64,000 nt of DNA from Thermosynechococcaceae cyanobacterium MS004 (GCA_022402525.1 JAKRSB010000126.1:62001-126000), one strand, 5' to 3'; shown: positions 17,443 to 26,576, counted from the stretch's first letter. Program-made: numbers and translations. Notes: generated from the sequence alone by a model not told the origin.

Positions 17443-18609
17443 TTAAATATGCTGTAGCGCCTCCTTAATAGCCTCTTTTACCCGCTCTTGCTCTTGTTCT
17501 GATAGTTCTGGAAACATCGGCAAGGATAAAACTTCTAGGGCAGCTCGGTCAGCTCCTGGGAGCTGGCCAAGGGCATAGTTGAGGTTGGCATAGACGGGCT
17601 GTCGGTGGAGGGGCAGGGGATAGTACACCATTGACTGAATACCCTGTTCCAAAAGCGCTGCCCGGAGGCGATCGCGTCTTGGGCTAGCGCTGTCCAATTC
17701 GTCGCGATGCTGCACGCGAATCGTGTACTGATTCCAGACGCTATTTGGCGCTAGTTGGGGCAGAATAATGCCTGGAATCTGATCTAAAAGCTGGCTATAG
17801 CGTTGGGCGACGGCGTGGCGCTGATGATTCCAGCGATCTAGGTAGGGCAGCTTGACCCCTAAAATTGCGGCCTGTAGGCTATCGAGCCGACTGTTCATCC
17901 CCACGGCTTCATGGAAATACCCGCTCCGACGACCATGATCCCGCAGGATTCGCATTTTTTCGGCCAGCGCTGGATTGTGCGTCGTGATCGCGCCACCGTC
18001 GCCACAGCCGCCTAAGTTTTTGCTGGGATAAAAGCTAAAGCAGCCAATCTCGCCAATGCTGCCCACTTTGTGGGTGCAGCCTGAAGGATCTTGCCAGGTT
18101 GCGCCCGTCGCTTGGGCACAGTCTTCAATGATTGGCAACTGATGGGCTTTGGCGATCGCCAGTAGCTGATCCATCTGAGCTGGTAGCCCAAACAAATGCA
18201 CCGGAATAATGGCGCGGGTGCGGGCTGTAATGGCGCGCTCAACCTGCTGAGGGTCTAGATTAAAGGTCTGCGGCACAATATCCACAAACACAGGGGTTGC
18301 CCCCACCATGCTAATCACCTCAGCCGTGGCGATAAAGCTGAAGGGGCTGGTGATTACCTCATCTCCAGGGCCAATATCAAAGGCTCTCAAAGCCAGATAG
18401 AGGGCATCGGTCCCGGAGTTGCAGCTAATGCAGAAGGGCGTATTGGTATAGTGAGCAAAGTCTTCCTCAAACTGCGCCACTACGGGGCCACCAATATACT
18501 GAGTGGAGGCTAAAACCGCTAGAACTGCGGCATTGATTTCAGCCTGAAGGTCCTGATACTGACGTCCGAGGTCTAGGGGGGGGATGATGGGGGAGGCAGG
18601 AATATTCAC
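17443..18609 (-). CDS. DegT/DnrJ/EryC1/StrS family aminotransferase
   Basis: This 388-residue PLP enzyme matches the sugar aminotransferase family that makes amino sugars for surface glycans. Motifs are CNSGTDALYLALRA, GDEVITSPFSFIATAEVI, PVHLFGLPAQM, IEDCAQATGA and FSFYPSKNLGGCGDGGAI, with the PLP-binding Lys197. The C-terminal part includes the YPLPLHRQPVY segment. The substrate is probably a nucleotide-activated keto sugar, but cannot be named. The gene stands alone, with a 14-base tandem repeat 34 bases upstream of its start. Confidence 0.94.
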   Translation of the reverse strand: MNIPASPIIPPLDLGRQYQDLQAEINAAVLAVLASTQYIGGPVVAQFEEDFAHYTNTPFCISCNSGTDALYLALRAFDIGPGDEVITSPFSFIATAEVISMVGATPVFVDIVPQTFNLDPQQVERAITARTRAIIPVHLFGLPAQMDQLLAIAKAHQLPIIEDCAQATGATWQDPSGCTHKVGSIGEIGCFSFYPSKNLGGCGDGGAITTHNPALAEKMRILRDHGRRSGYFHEAVGMNSRLDSLQAAILGVKLPYLDRWNHQRHAVAQRYSQLLDQIPGIILPQLAPNSVWNQYTIRVQHRDELDSASPRRDRLRAALLEQGIQSMVYYPLPLHRQPVYANLNYALGQLPGADRAALEVLSLPMFPELSEQEQERVKEAIKEALQHI

Positions 18610-18643
18610 TCGGCAGCGTCTCTTTCGGTAGCGTCTTTCTCAG

Positions 18644-18713
18644 GGATTGAGATTTAAGGATTGAGATTTAAGGATTGAGATTCAGGGATTGAGATTCAGG
18701 GATTGAGATTCGG
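18644..18713. repeat. Five 14-base tandem units upstream of the DegT gene
   Basis: Units GGATTGAGATTTAA, GGATTGAGATTTAA, GGATTGAGATTCAG, GGATTGAGATTCAG and GGATTGAGATTCGG follow without gaps. They lie in the leader of the minus-strand aminotransferase gene. Confidence 0.9.
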
Positions 18714-18799
18714 TCATAAGATTGGATTTTAGACCATGATTGCGGCGTAGCGCTCTATTTGTTCAGCCCAACTTATTGTTCAGCCCAATTTATTCCAAC

Positions 18800-18950
18800 G
18801 TGAGTTCGATGATGCCCTTGAAGCCCCTCACCCCAAACCCCTCTCCCAAAGGCGAGGGGCTTAAGAAGCTTGATTTTTCATTGCCCCTTCTTCGCCTTAG
18901 GGAGAAGGAGGGTGGGGGGATGAGGGGCGGTTGTTTCTTGCCGAACTCAC
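18800..18950. mobile_element. MITE-like dispersed element, copy 1 (full length)
   Basis: The element begins GTGAGTTCG (18800-18808) and ends CGAACTCAC (18942-18950), an exact inverted repeat of nine bases. Inside are AAGCCCCTCACCCCAAAC and GGCGAGGGGCTT hairpin parts. Related copies are at 26568-26705 and 52369-52459. No coding capacity is seen, so it would depend on a transposase elsewhere. Confidence 0.75.
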
Positions 18951-18960
18951 TTGATTCCAA

Positions 18961-19010
18961 CCCGTTCCAACCCGTTCCAACCCGTTCCAACCCGTTCCAA
19001 CCCGTTCCAA
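18961..19010. repeat. Five perfect CCCGTTCCAA decamers
   Basis: Five exact copies of CCCGTTCCAA lie between the MITE-like element and the fetB-like gene, with one degenerate unit on each side (18951-18960 and 19011-19020). Confidence 0.95.
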
Positions 19011-19065
19011 CTCGTTTTAACCCATCTATCAACCTATCTACCCACACAGCTAACCAACTCTCGTC

Positions 19066-19854
19066 ATGAATGAGCTACTAATTCCCCTAAAACCAGAAGA
19101 CTTTTTGAGCGCGGTGGGTCTTATGGCAATGGCGGTGGGGCTATCGGCTTGGCAGCGGCTGGAGCTAGAGTGGAGCCTCGCGATCGCCACGTTTAGAACC
19201 ACCGTTCAGCTCCTCATTGTCGGCTATCTGCTTTGGTTTGTGTTTGAGTGGAAAAATCCGGCAGCGGTCTTGGCCGTCATTGCCGGGATGTTTGCGATCG
19301 CCACCCTCGAAACCCGCAACCGCATTGGCAAGCGACTGCCCAACGAACTTTGGCTCATCGGCTCTTCAATTTTGATTGGACTGGCCGTCACCCTCACCTA
19401 CACCACGGTTTTAATTATTCGCCCTGCGGTGTGGTATGAGCCGCAGTATCTGATTCCCTTAGCCGGAATTGTGCTAGGCAACGTGATGAATGGTGCTGCG
19501 ATCGCCGGAGAGCGGCTGATGCAGATGGTACAAAGCCATCGCTACGAAATTGAAACCCACCTGTGTCTGGGCGCAACGCCCCAGCAGGCGATCGCATCCT
19601 ACCGGAAAACGGCCATTCGTGCAGGGCTGATTCCCACGCTCAACTCGATGATGGTGGTGGGGGTTGTGACCCTTCCAGGGATCATCACAGGGCAGCTCCT
19701 CAGCGGCGTTAACCCTCAGGATGCGGCCTCTTACCAAATGTTGATTATGTTTATGCTGGCCTTTTCGACGCTGCTTACGACGCTTCTAGTGGTGCGAGGC
19801 TTATCAAAACATTGTTTCAATGGTGCAGCGCAGTTTGTTTTGCCCCAGTCTTGA
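19066..19854 (+). CDS. fetB: FetB-like (UPF0014) ABC transporter permease
   Basis: This 262-residue protein matches UPF0014, the permease family of FetAB, which exports iron and gives oxidative-stress resistance in Escherichia coli. About seven membrane segments are visible. IATFRTTVQLLIVGYLLWFVF, LAGIVLGNVMNGAAIAGERL, HLCLGATPQQAI (the coupling helix facing the ATPase) and LNSMMVVGVVTLPGIITGQLLSG are family signatures. No FetA-type ATPase gene is nearby, so it would be encoded elsewhere. The stop codon is inside an 18-base tandem repeat. The substrate in this organism is not proven. Confidence 0.87.
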   Translation: MNELLIPLKPEDFLSAVGLMAMAVGLSAWQRLELEWSLAIATFRTTVQLLIVGYLLWFVFEWKNPAAVLAVIAGMFAIATLETRNRIGKRLPNELWLIGSSILIGLAVTLTYTTVLIIRPAVWYEPQYLIPLAGIVLGNVMNGAAIAGERLMQMVQSHRYEIETHLCLGATPQQAIASYRKTAIRAGLIPTLNSMMVVGVVTLPGIITGQLLSGVNPQDAASYQMLIMFMLAFSTLLTTLLVVRGLSKHCFNGAAQFVLPQS

Positions 19855-19899
19855 ACTAAATGCCAGTCTTGAGCTAAATGCCAGTCTTGAGCTAAGTGT
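19846..19899. repeat. Three 18-base tandem units over the fetB-like stop codon
   Basis: Units of CAGTCTTGAGCTAAATGC type run 19846-19863, 19864-19881 and 19882-19899. Each holds TGA in the position of the gene's own stop codon at 19852-19854. Confidence 0.88.
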
Positions 19900-19979
19900 T
19901 TGAAAGAATAAATGTTTGAAAGAATAGGGAAAACCCATAGGCCATTCCCCCCGCTTTTGAGCCCACGTTTGAACCCACG

Positions 19980-20732
19980 ATGGAAGAACGCCTCCAAAAA
20001 CTACTGGCCCAACAGGGCATTGCGTCACGACGCCATTCAGAACAGCTCATTGCCGCCGGAAAAGTGCGGGTTAATGGGCAGGTGGCCGTTCTGGGGCAAA
20101 AGGCGAACCCAGACAGGGACGTTATTGAAATAGAAGGAAAACCCCTCGCGCGATCGCAGCGTTCCGAATTCGTCTATATCTTGCTCCACAAACCCTTGGG
20201 CGTCGTCACCACCTGTGACGACCCTTGGGGAAGATCCACCGTCCTTGACCTGCTGCCCCCAGCCTATCGCGGCATTGGACTTCATCCGGTTGGGCGACTG
20301 GATGCCCAGACCACAGGCGCACTCCTGCTCACCAATGATGGGGCACTCACCTTTCACCTGACCCACCCGACCCATCACGTTTCCAAGACCTATCAGGTGC
20401 TGGTGCAGGGCAACCCTTCAACCGATAGCTTAGAGCAGTGGCGAAATGGAATTTTCCTAGACGGACGGCTCACCAGACCCGCGATCGTGCAGGTTTTAGT
20501 GCCCTTTAACAAACGCCACAACGGGACGCGGCTCCAAATTATCTTGAAAGAAGGCCGAAAGCGCCAAATCCGCCGAGTTGCCAAAGCCCTTGGCCATCCA
20601 GTGCTTCAGCTCCATCGCACCCACATTGCATCCCTCTCCCTGGACGATCCTGAAGGCGAGGTTTTGGCAGACGGGCAATATCGGTTGCTATCCCCTTCGG
20701 AAATTAGCCCTTTACAACCTATCATGCAGTAA
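19980..20732 (+). CDS. rRNA pseudouridine synthase, RsuA/RluB/RluE family
   Basis: This 250-residue enzyme has an N-terminal S4 RNA-binding domain (about 1-60, with RLQKLLAQQGIASRRHSEQLIAAGKVRVNG) and a pseudouridine synthase domain. The latter carries the catalytic Asp108 in HPVGRLDAQTTGALLLTNDG and the KTYQVLV and LKEGRKRQIRR motifs. It would isomerise a uridine in 23S or 16S rRNA. Length and domain order fit RluB best, but the target base cannot be deduced. Confidence 0.94.
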   Translation: MEERLQKLLAQQGIASRRHSEQLIAAGKVRVNGQVAVLGQKANPDRDVIEIEGKPLARSQRSEFVYILLHKPLGVVTTCDDPWGRSTVLDLLPPAYRGIGLHPVGRLDAQTTGALLLTNDGALTFHLTHPTHHVSKTYQVLVQGNPSTDSLEQWRNGIFLDGRLTRPAIVQVLVPFNKRHNGTRLQIILKEGRKRQIRRVAKALGHPVLQLHRTHIASLSLDDPEGEVLADGQYRLLSPSEISPLQPIMQ

Positions 20733-20828
20733 TTAATCATGCATTAAATTCAGACATGCAGTAGTCCATATTGGTTGAGATAATCTGGGTTCCAACGAGT
20801 TTGGTCGCAATGAGAAGGTAGTGTCCCT

Positions 20829-21590
20829 ATGAGTCCGCTGACGTTTGATCAAGAGCAAATCCAAAAACTCACTGAAATTGGTGCTCATCTCCGCAGTATT
20901 CGCACCCAAAAGCGGATTTCGATTGATGATGTGGTCACAAAAACCATGATTCAAAAGCGGTTTTTAGAAGCCATTGAAAAAGGCCAGCCAGAAGACTTAC
21001 CCGAAGCGCTCTATGTGCGCGGGTTTATCCGGCGCTATGCCGACATGCTAGGGCTAAACGGGACGCAGCTCTCCGAAGCCTTTCCCTTGGGTAGCGAATC
21101 TTTGGCTTCCACCAATACCAATGGTCTCTTGAACTCAGGCAGCGGTGTGGCGCTGCGTCCCTGGCATCTCTATATTTTTTACACGGTCTTAATTCTGCTG
21201 GCTGGGCTGGGGCTGTCCTATGTCCTGAGCCGTCAAACTGCGCCAAAGGCCGGCAATAGTGGCGGGGCATCCTTGGTTCAGCCGGTGAGTAGCGCTAGTC
21301 CCAAGCCTAAACCCGTCGCGGCCAAGAAGCCAGCTTCCCCTGCTGCGCCTGTGGCAGCTCAGTTGACCCTAAAGGCGGATGCCTACCTGGAAGTGTCGGC
21401 TGATGGTCAGTCTGCCTATACTGGTACCCTCCGGGCAGGCTCTACTCGGAACTTTACAGCAAAGCGCGAAATTCGCCTCTTTACCGGAAATGCAGGCGGG
21501 GTGACGCTGGGCGTGAATGGTCGGGCGGCAAAGGTGATGGGCAATGCTGGTGAAGTGAAGGAAGTCACCCTCACGCCGACTAGCCGATAA
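20829..21590 (+). CDS. RodZ-like helix-turn-helix membrane protein
   Basis: This 253-residue protein has the RodZ layout: a cytoplasmic HTH domain (about 8-85, with IGAHLRSIRTQKRISIDDVVTKTMIQKRFLEAIEKG and LYVRGFIRRYADMLGL), one membrane helix (about 115-137), a Pro/Lys/Ala-rich linker, and a periplasmic DUF4115 beta domain (about 175-253). RodZ tethers MreB and helps set rod shape and elongation. The HTH is expected to bind protein rather than DNA. The stop codon is the first of four 15-base tandem copies. Confidence 0.85.
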   Translation: MSPLTFDQEQIQKLTEIGAHLRSIRTQKRISIDDVVTKTMIQKRFLEAIEKGQPEDLPEALYVRGFIRRYADMLGLNGTQLSEAFPLGSESLASTNTNGLLNSGSGVALRPWHLYIFYTVLILLAGLGLSYVLSRQTAPKAGNSGGASLVQPVSSASPKPKPVAAKKPASPAAPVAAQLTLKADAYLEVSADGQSAYTGTLRAGSTRNFTAKREIRLFTGNAGGVTLGVNGRAAKVMGNAGEVKEVTLTPTSR

Positions 21591-21644
21591 GCATTAAGTC
21601 GATAAGCATTAAGTCGATAATCATGAAGTCGATAAGCATTAAAG
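21585..21644. repeat. Four 15-base tandem units over the rodZ-like stop codon
   Basis: CGATAAGCATTAAGT occurs at 21585-21599 and 21600-21614, with variants at 21615-21629 and 21630-21644. The stop TAA (21588-21590) is in the first unit. Confidence 0.9.
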
Positions 21645-21649
21645 ATTGA

Positions 21650-22912
21650 CTACGAGGCTCGCCATGTTTTAAGGACTCGGCCAAGGGCGCTGGTTTCTAG
21701 GTAGGGTGTATTCATGGACAAAGACTTGAGGGCAGAGGGGGTAATCTGCCAGGTCTGGTGGGGGTCAAACAGGGTCATTTCAGCTTGATAATTTTCCGCA
21801 AGGGGAATGGCCGGCTGGTTCAGCACTTTGAGGGGATTGGTGCTGAGCTTTTTCCAGAGATCTAGGGCGCTCCAGCGCTGGGTTGCCACAAAGGCTTGCC
21901 AAAGTAGGGGGAGGGCAAGCTCTAGGCCGATCGCGCCGGGGGGGGCTTCGGCGAAGGGAACCGTTTTTTCTTCGTAGGTGTAGGGCTGATGGTCGATCGC
22001 GATCGCGTCCAGTATGCCTGTCTCTAGGCCTTCGATGAGAGCGGCTTGGTCTGTGGGGTTGCCCACGGGTGGCTCTAGGCGCAGATTGACGTTATAGGAG
22101 CGCAGGTCTTCGCTATTCCAAAGGAGGTGCATCCAAGGGGTGCTGGCGGTAATCGGTAGGCCTCGCTCCTTGGCTGACTTGAGGAGCGCGACGCTGCGAG
22201 CCGTAGAAACGCGCATGATATGGACGGGCGTTTCGATCGTTTCGACAAGCTCTAGCAGTACGGCTAGGGCGGTAGTCTCAGCCAGTACCGTGTTTTCGGG
22301 CAGGCCGCTCTGAAGCGCCTGGATGCCTTCTCGGATGACGCCCCCTGACGCTAAAGCGCGATCGCAGGGCCACAGCATGACGCTGGACTTAAGGGGCTTG
22401 AGGTAGCTCAAGGCGTGACGCAGAATGGTTCCTGACTTGAGAGGCTGGCCGTCGCTAAATCCGCAGATGCCTGTATTTGCCAGCTCTGCCAGCTCAACCA
22501 GCTTTTGTCCCTCAGCCTGCTGAGTGAGGGCAGCCCAGGGCTGAAGCAGGACGGGGAGATCGGGGGGACGGTTCGCCAGTACCCACTCCACTTGCTCCAC
22601 GCTGTCAATGGCGGGGTGTGTGTTGGGCAACAGCGACACCCGTGTAAAGCCGCCCGCCACAGCGGCAGATGCAATAGAGCGAAGGGTTTCACGAGCTTCA
22701 AACCCCGGCTGGCCGACGGTGCTGTATAAGTCCACCAAGCCTGGCCCCAGGATGTATCCAGTACAGTCTGTGATCTGAGTCTGTTCCGGACTATCCCGAA
22801 TTTGTGGGGCGATCGCCTGAATGATATCTCCATCAATCAGCACATCCACCACCTGATCCCGATCGGTCAGGGGGTCAAGGAGCCGAACTTGACGAAGGAG
22901 TTCTGAGGGCAT
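21650..22912 (-). CDS. Dihydroorotase-like amidohydrolase, metal ligands missing
   Basis: The 420 residues align by eye with dihydroorotases, which close carbamoyl aspartate to dihydroorotate in pyrimidine synthesis: GPGLVDLYSTVGQPGFEARETLRSIASAAVAGGF, LPNTHPAIDSVE, DAIAIDHQPYTYEEK and APPGAIGLELALPLL. However, the metal-binding D-x-H-x-H motif is D-L-Y-S-T (residues 61-65), and the usual HVST and PHH histidine sites read RVST and PWM. Active enzymes need these ligands. Related cyanobacterial sequences also carry a DLYS form, so this may be a stable non-catalytic lineage that works as a partner of aspartate transcarbamylase. Whether a second, complete dihydroorotase exists in the genome cannot be seen here. 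Confidence 0.85.
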   Translation of the reverse strand: MPSELLRQVRLLDPLTDRDQVVDVLIDGDIIQAIAPQIRDSPEQTQITDCTGYILGPGLVDLYSTVGQPGFEARETLRSIASAAVAGGFTRVSLLPNTHPAIDSVEQVEWVLANRPPDLPVLLQPWAALTQQAEGQKLVELAELANTGICGFSDGQPLKSGTILRHALSYLKPLKSSVMLWPCDRALASGGVIREGIQALQSGLPENTVLAETTALAVLLELVETIETPVHIMRVSTARSVALLKSAKERGLPITASTPWMHLLWNSEDLRSYNVNLRLEPPVGNPTDQAALIEGLETGILDAIAIDHQPYTYEEKTVPFAEAPPGAIGLELALPLLWQAFVATQRWSALDLWKKLSTNPLKVLNQPAIPLAENYQAEMTLFDPHQTWQITPSALKSLSMNTPYLETSALGRVLKTWRAS

Positions 22913-23012
22913 GTCTGGGCGATGGCCTGGAGGATGATTTGGGTAGTGGTCTGACGGGATGGTCTGGGTGATGGTCTGGGCAAAAATCTAAACAATGGAT
23001 TTAGAAAAGGGA

Positions 23013-24434
23013 CTAGAGCGCGCCTGCTGCGGTGCGATCCAATACTCCCCCCAGGTGGGTGGTAATGTTCATGGCCTGAAGGATGGGTGGGCCTTCAGCG
23101 GGATAGTCAATGACGCTCACCGCGCCGTTGCCCTGCTTAAAGCTCCAGAACTTCTCAGCGCCTGCACCCACCACGTGGCTCAGAATGACTTTATTGGTGG
23201 CGTCATGGGCCACAACCAGCCCTACACTGGTGCGACCGGAGTCCTTGGCTTGGACGCGGGCAGACTGTACCATCTCATCCCAAGCGGCGATCGCCCTGTC
23301 CCATACCTGCTGTAAATTTTCGCCCTCCGGCATCTGCACCAGCTCCGGCGTCACGCGCCAGCGCTCCAGATCCCCCGGAAACTCCTGCTCAATTTCAGCT
23401 TCGAGTTTGCCTTCCCAAGTCCCGTGGCTAATTTCGCGGAAGTCAGGTTCTTCAGCCAGCTCCACTTGGGGATGATGCTGTAAGATTGCCTGTGCCGTCT
23501 CCTTGGGGCGCTTCATGGCGCTGGTAATAGCAAAGTCAAGAGGTACAGACTGCAAAAAATCGGCAGCCTGTTTGGCCTGCTGGTGTCCATTTTCATTGAG
23601 GGGAATATCAATCTGCCCTTGAAAACGTCCCTGACGATTCCAGTCTGTTTCTCCGTGGCGTACAAGCAGCAGCCGCACGGCGTCATGACTCTTGCGCACC
23701 TGGGGTAAGGGTAGTCCCAAGTGGCTCGTAATATTTAGCGACTCTAGCTGAGCGCTGCCCAGGGTATTGTCAGGAAAATTAAGAATACTGATGTTGCAGT
23801 TGGCCTGCTGGATGGTTTGGTAGCGATCAGGAGGCAGATTCAGCGCCGTACAAATTAAGGAGCGATTGATGCCGCTATGGCCGACCAATAAAACTGTTTG
23901 ATTGGGATGGGCAGGTAAAACTTCATCCCAGAGTCGCCGCGCCTGGGCAAATAGAGCCTGAACTGGGAAGAAGGGCTGTCCTGTCTTTGGATCGTCCATC
24001 TTCAGCAGATGAGGAGCTTGATGCCAATCACGGTAGGCATCGGGATACTGCACTTTTACTTCATCAAATAAAAGTCCTTCCCAGAGGGGCAGGCTGATTT
24101 CAATAAGGTTGGGGCTGACCGTGGGCTGCGCGATCGCAGGATCTTTTTGAGCCAGCTCCTGCCCTAAAACATCCGCAATATTTTCAGCAGTCTGCCGTGC
24201 GCGCTGGAGTGGGCTATGGTAGAACGCTTGAATAGGAATACCCTGCAACGCCTGCCCCACCAGACGCGCTTCCGCCGCCCCTTTTTCCGTGAGCGTGGAG
24301 ATATCGATATGTCCCTGCACCCGACCTTCAGCGTTAAAGCTGGTTTCACCGTGACGCACTAAGATAACGCGAGTAGCCAGGGCTTTATCCTCCATGGATG
24401 AGTTTGGCGCATTAGATTTAGATATCTGGCGCAT
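23013..24434 (-). CDS. Tandem histidine-phosphatase protein (phosphoglycerate-mutase type)
   Basis: This 473-residue protein contains two complete PGAM-type phosphatase domains. The first RHG triad is at 27-29 (LVRHGETSFNAEGRVQGH) and the second at 259-261 (LVRHGETDWNRQGRFQGQ). Each domain has its own Glu-bearing IS-LPLWEG or ISHGTWEGK region and a second histidine (VGHSGINR and VAHDATNK). The enzymes act through phosphohistidine on small phosphates or sugars, and the substrate is unknown. The predicted start could move to ATG 24395 (MEDKALATR). GGCGCATTAGATTTA-like short repeats lie upstream (about 24411-24490). Confidence 0.92.
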   Translation of the reverse strand: MRQISKSNAPNSSMEDKALATRVILVRHGETSFNAEGRVQGHIDISTLTEKGAAEARLVGQALQGIPIQAFYHSPLQRARQTAENIADVLGQELAQKDPAIAQPTVSPNLIEISLPLWEGLLFDEVKVQYPDAYRDWHQAPHLLKMDDPKTGQPFFPVQALFAQARRLWDEVLPAHPNQTVLLVGHSGINRSLICTALNLPPDRYQTIQQANCNISILNFPDNTLGSAQLESLNITSHLGLPLPQVRKSHDAVRLLLVRHGETDWNRQGRFQGQIDIPLNENGHQQAKQAADFLQSVPLDFAITSAMKRPKETAQAILQHHPQVELAEEPDFREISHGTWEGKLEAEIEQEFPGDLERWRVTPELVQMPEGENLQQVWDRAIAAWDEMVQSARVQAKDSGRTSVGLVVAHDATNKVILSHVVGAGAEKFWSFKQGNGAVSVIDYPAEGPPILQAMNITTHLGGVLDRTAAGAL

Positions 24435-24806
24435 TTTATTGATGTTCGGCGCACTAGATAGATTTAGCGCACTAGATTAGGGCGCATTGGAAAGGTTGCT
24501 TTTAAGCCAGAAGCATTCTACCCCGTCCTGCCCGTTTTACTCTATACCGTCGCGCACATCTCATCGGCCTCATGCGACAATAAAAAGCCGCTGCAAGTTG
24601 GGTGCTAAGTGGCGGGTGAAAGCCTCTGGAAATCCCCAAGAATAGATTGTGATGCGGATGGTTCTGAACAGGCTCCAGGCAACGACAGCGAGAGCTATAG
24701 GAATTCAGCCTCGATTCATGAAGGATTCATGAAGGATTCATGAAGGATTCATGAAGGATTGACGAACGATTGATGAGGAGCAGCGGTTTATGAGGAGCAG
24801 GGATTC
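24435..24806. other. Intergenic region with start-codon-bearing tandem repeats
   Basis: About 370 bases between divergent genes. No tRNA, riboswitch or known small RNA was recognised in 24570-24700. From about 24713 to 24760 there are four copies of an 11-base unit GATTCATGAAG. The same unit forms the start of the CPBP gene at 24802-24812. Confidence 0.7.
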
Positions 24807-26576
24807 ATGAAGGTCTATCGACCCATTTTAGTGGCGCTAACCCTCCTGGTTACAATTTTGATTAGCACCGCGCTGATTGGAAGCTGGACTGAACCCCAAG
24901 CGCAAAGCCAGCTCAACCTTTACCAGTCAGACCTGCTGCTGCACGCCAGTGAGTGGGAGCAACTGACGGAAGAACTCAAGGATGCTCCGTCTCTGCGTAA
25001 CTCTTTCTTAGGCGAAAGCCCCGTGAAAGATGCCCTGAAAAACTATGAAGCCGTTCGCAAGTCTGCCCAAGCTGAATTCAACAGGCTGAAGCTGCTCCCG
25101 AAGGCAGAGCAACCTGCCCCAGCGAGCCCCAGCGTAGAGCAGAGAGAGACTGACCCTGATACTCAGTCTGTACTGCGATCGCCGCGCCAGAGTAAAGGAC
25201 AGTTCCTTGAGGAACTAGATATCCGCATCGGTCTGCTCCAGGCAAAAACTGGACAGCGTGATCAGGCCCTCAAGACCTGGACACAAATGCTTCAACCCCC
25301 CCAGACGGCTAATGCTCAACAGCAGCCGACCCAGCAGCAGTCGATACCTCAACAGACTGCGCAAATTCTGCGAGGGCTATGGAGCGACCCGCCTGAGATT
25401 TTCCCAGAGGCTGAAAGCATCCTTAACCAAAACCTGACGGGTTGGTTTCGGTTTGAGTCGCTGTCTAAGCTTTATCAGCTCCAGCAGCGTCAGGATGCGC
25501 TGGTAGATCTTCGGTCAATCGAGCAAGAGACGGCTCAAAACGCTTTTCTGCGGCTGTTGGCGGTGGGCGTGATGCCTGTGTTGGGGAGTGCGGCCGGAAT
25601 TGGAATACTGCTGCTCTGGGGCTTGCGGACTTTTCTCTTCCAGCGAGATCGATCACGGGAGCTAAAAGACTCGGATGCCAAGGCTACAAGAACTGACTTA
25701 ACCCCTAAGCTCAGCAAAGCTGACGGAAATTTATCGAAGGATAGTTCTGAGGACTTACGTTTAGGCGCGATCGCCAATCTTGCCCCAGATAATCTTGCCC
25801 CAGATAATCTTTCGCAAACTGCAAGCCCTGCACCACAGTCTTCAGATCCGGCAGTGCTTCAGAGTTCGGTACTGTGGCCGACTGAAACGATCTGGCAGGT
25901 GATGGTGCTTTGGTTTACGGCTTTTTTTGGGGTGAGCTTTTTCTTGGTGCCCCTAAGCGTTGCACTGCTGCGATTAAAGCCTGAGGTGCTTGATGGTCGA
26001 TTCCAAGCCTACCTTTCACTCTTTAGCTACGGCTGCTTGATGGCGGCGGGCTTTGGAATTTTGCAGCTTTCCTTGAGGCGCTACGTTCCCAATGTGTTTC
26101 GCTGGCTCAGCGTGCGGCTCACGGGTAACTGGTTCGCTTGGGGGCTGGGCGGATATTTTGTAGCGCTGCCGCTGGTCTTAATCATTTCGCTGCTGAATCA
26201 GCAGATTCTGAAGGATCAGGGGGGCGGCAACCCTATTTTGGAGATTATTCTCAAGAGTGAGGATGGCTTTACCATTGGGCTGCTTTGGTTTCTGGTGGCG
26301 GTTTGTGCCCCTGTGTTTGAGGAAACGCTGTTTCGCGGATTTTTCTTGACTTCTCTGACTCGCTATCTCCCGACTTGGCAGGCGATTGGCCTGAGTGGTG
26401 TGGTCTTTGCGATCGCCCATCTCAACTTGGGTGATCTACTGCCCCTGAGCCTCCTGGGGATGGTGTTGGGGTTTGTCTACTTGCGATCGCGGAATTTACT
26501 TGCGTCCATCCTGCTCCATAGTCTTTGGAATAGCGGCTCTTTTGTGAGTCTTTTAATTCTCGGTGGTGGCTCTTGA
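24807..26576 (+). CDS. CPBP family intramembrane metalloprotease with large N-terminal region
   Basis: This 589-residue protein has an N-terminal membrane anchor (about 8-26), a soluble helical region (about 30-240), a second membrane helix (about 247-270), a charged Ala/Pro/Asp linker, and a C-terminal CPBP (Abi/CAAX protease-like) domain from about 355. The catalytic EETLFRG motif (EExxxR) and AIAHLNLGDLLPLSLLGMVLG (His) are intact. The family includes prenyl-endopeptidases and immunity proteins. Each of four upstream copies of GATTCATGAAG, and the start itself, carries a ribosome-site-like AAGG and ATG. The stop TGA is supplied by a MITE-like element. Confidence 0.9.
   Translation: MKVYRPILVALTLLVTILISTALIGSWTEPQAQSQLNLYQSDLLLHASEWEQLTEELKDAPSLRNSFLGESPVKDALKNYEAVRKSAQAEFNRLKLLPKAEQPAPASPSVEQRETDPDTQSVLRSPRQSKGQFLEELDIRIGLLQAKTGQRDQALKTWTQMLQPPQTANAQQQPTQQQSIPQQTAQILRGLWSDPPEIFPEAESILNQNLTGWFRFESLSKLYQLQQRQDALVDLRSIEQETAQNAFLRLLAVGVMPVLGSAAGIGILLLWGLRTFLFQRDRSRELKDSDAKATRTDLTPKLSKADGNLSKDSSEDLRLGAIANLAPDNLAPDNLSQTASPAPQSSDPAVLQSSVLWPTETIWQVMVLWFTAFFGVSFFLVPLSVALLRLKPEVLDGRFQAYLSLFSYGCLMAAGFGILQLSLRRYVPNVFRWLSVRLTGNWFAWGLGGYFVALPLVLIISLLNQQILKDQGGGNPILEIILKSEDGFTIGLLWFLVAVCAPVFEETLFRGFFLTSLTRYLPTWQAIGLSGVVFAIAHLNLGDLLPLSLLGMVLGFVYLRSRNLLASILLHSLWNSGSFVSLLILGGGS

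Noticed and set aside
24580-24700. Possible structured RNA between the PGAM and CPBP genes
   Set aside because: No match to 6S, SRP, RNase P, Yfr or tRNA features could be made; left as intergenic.
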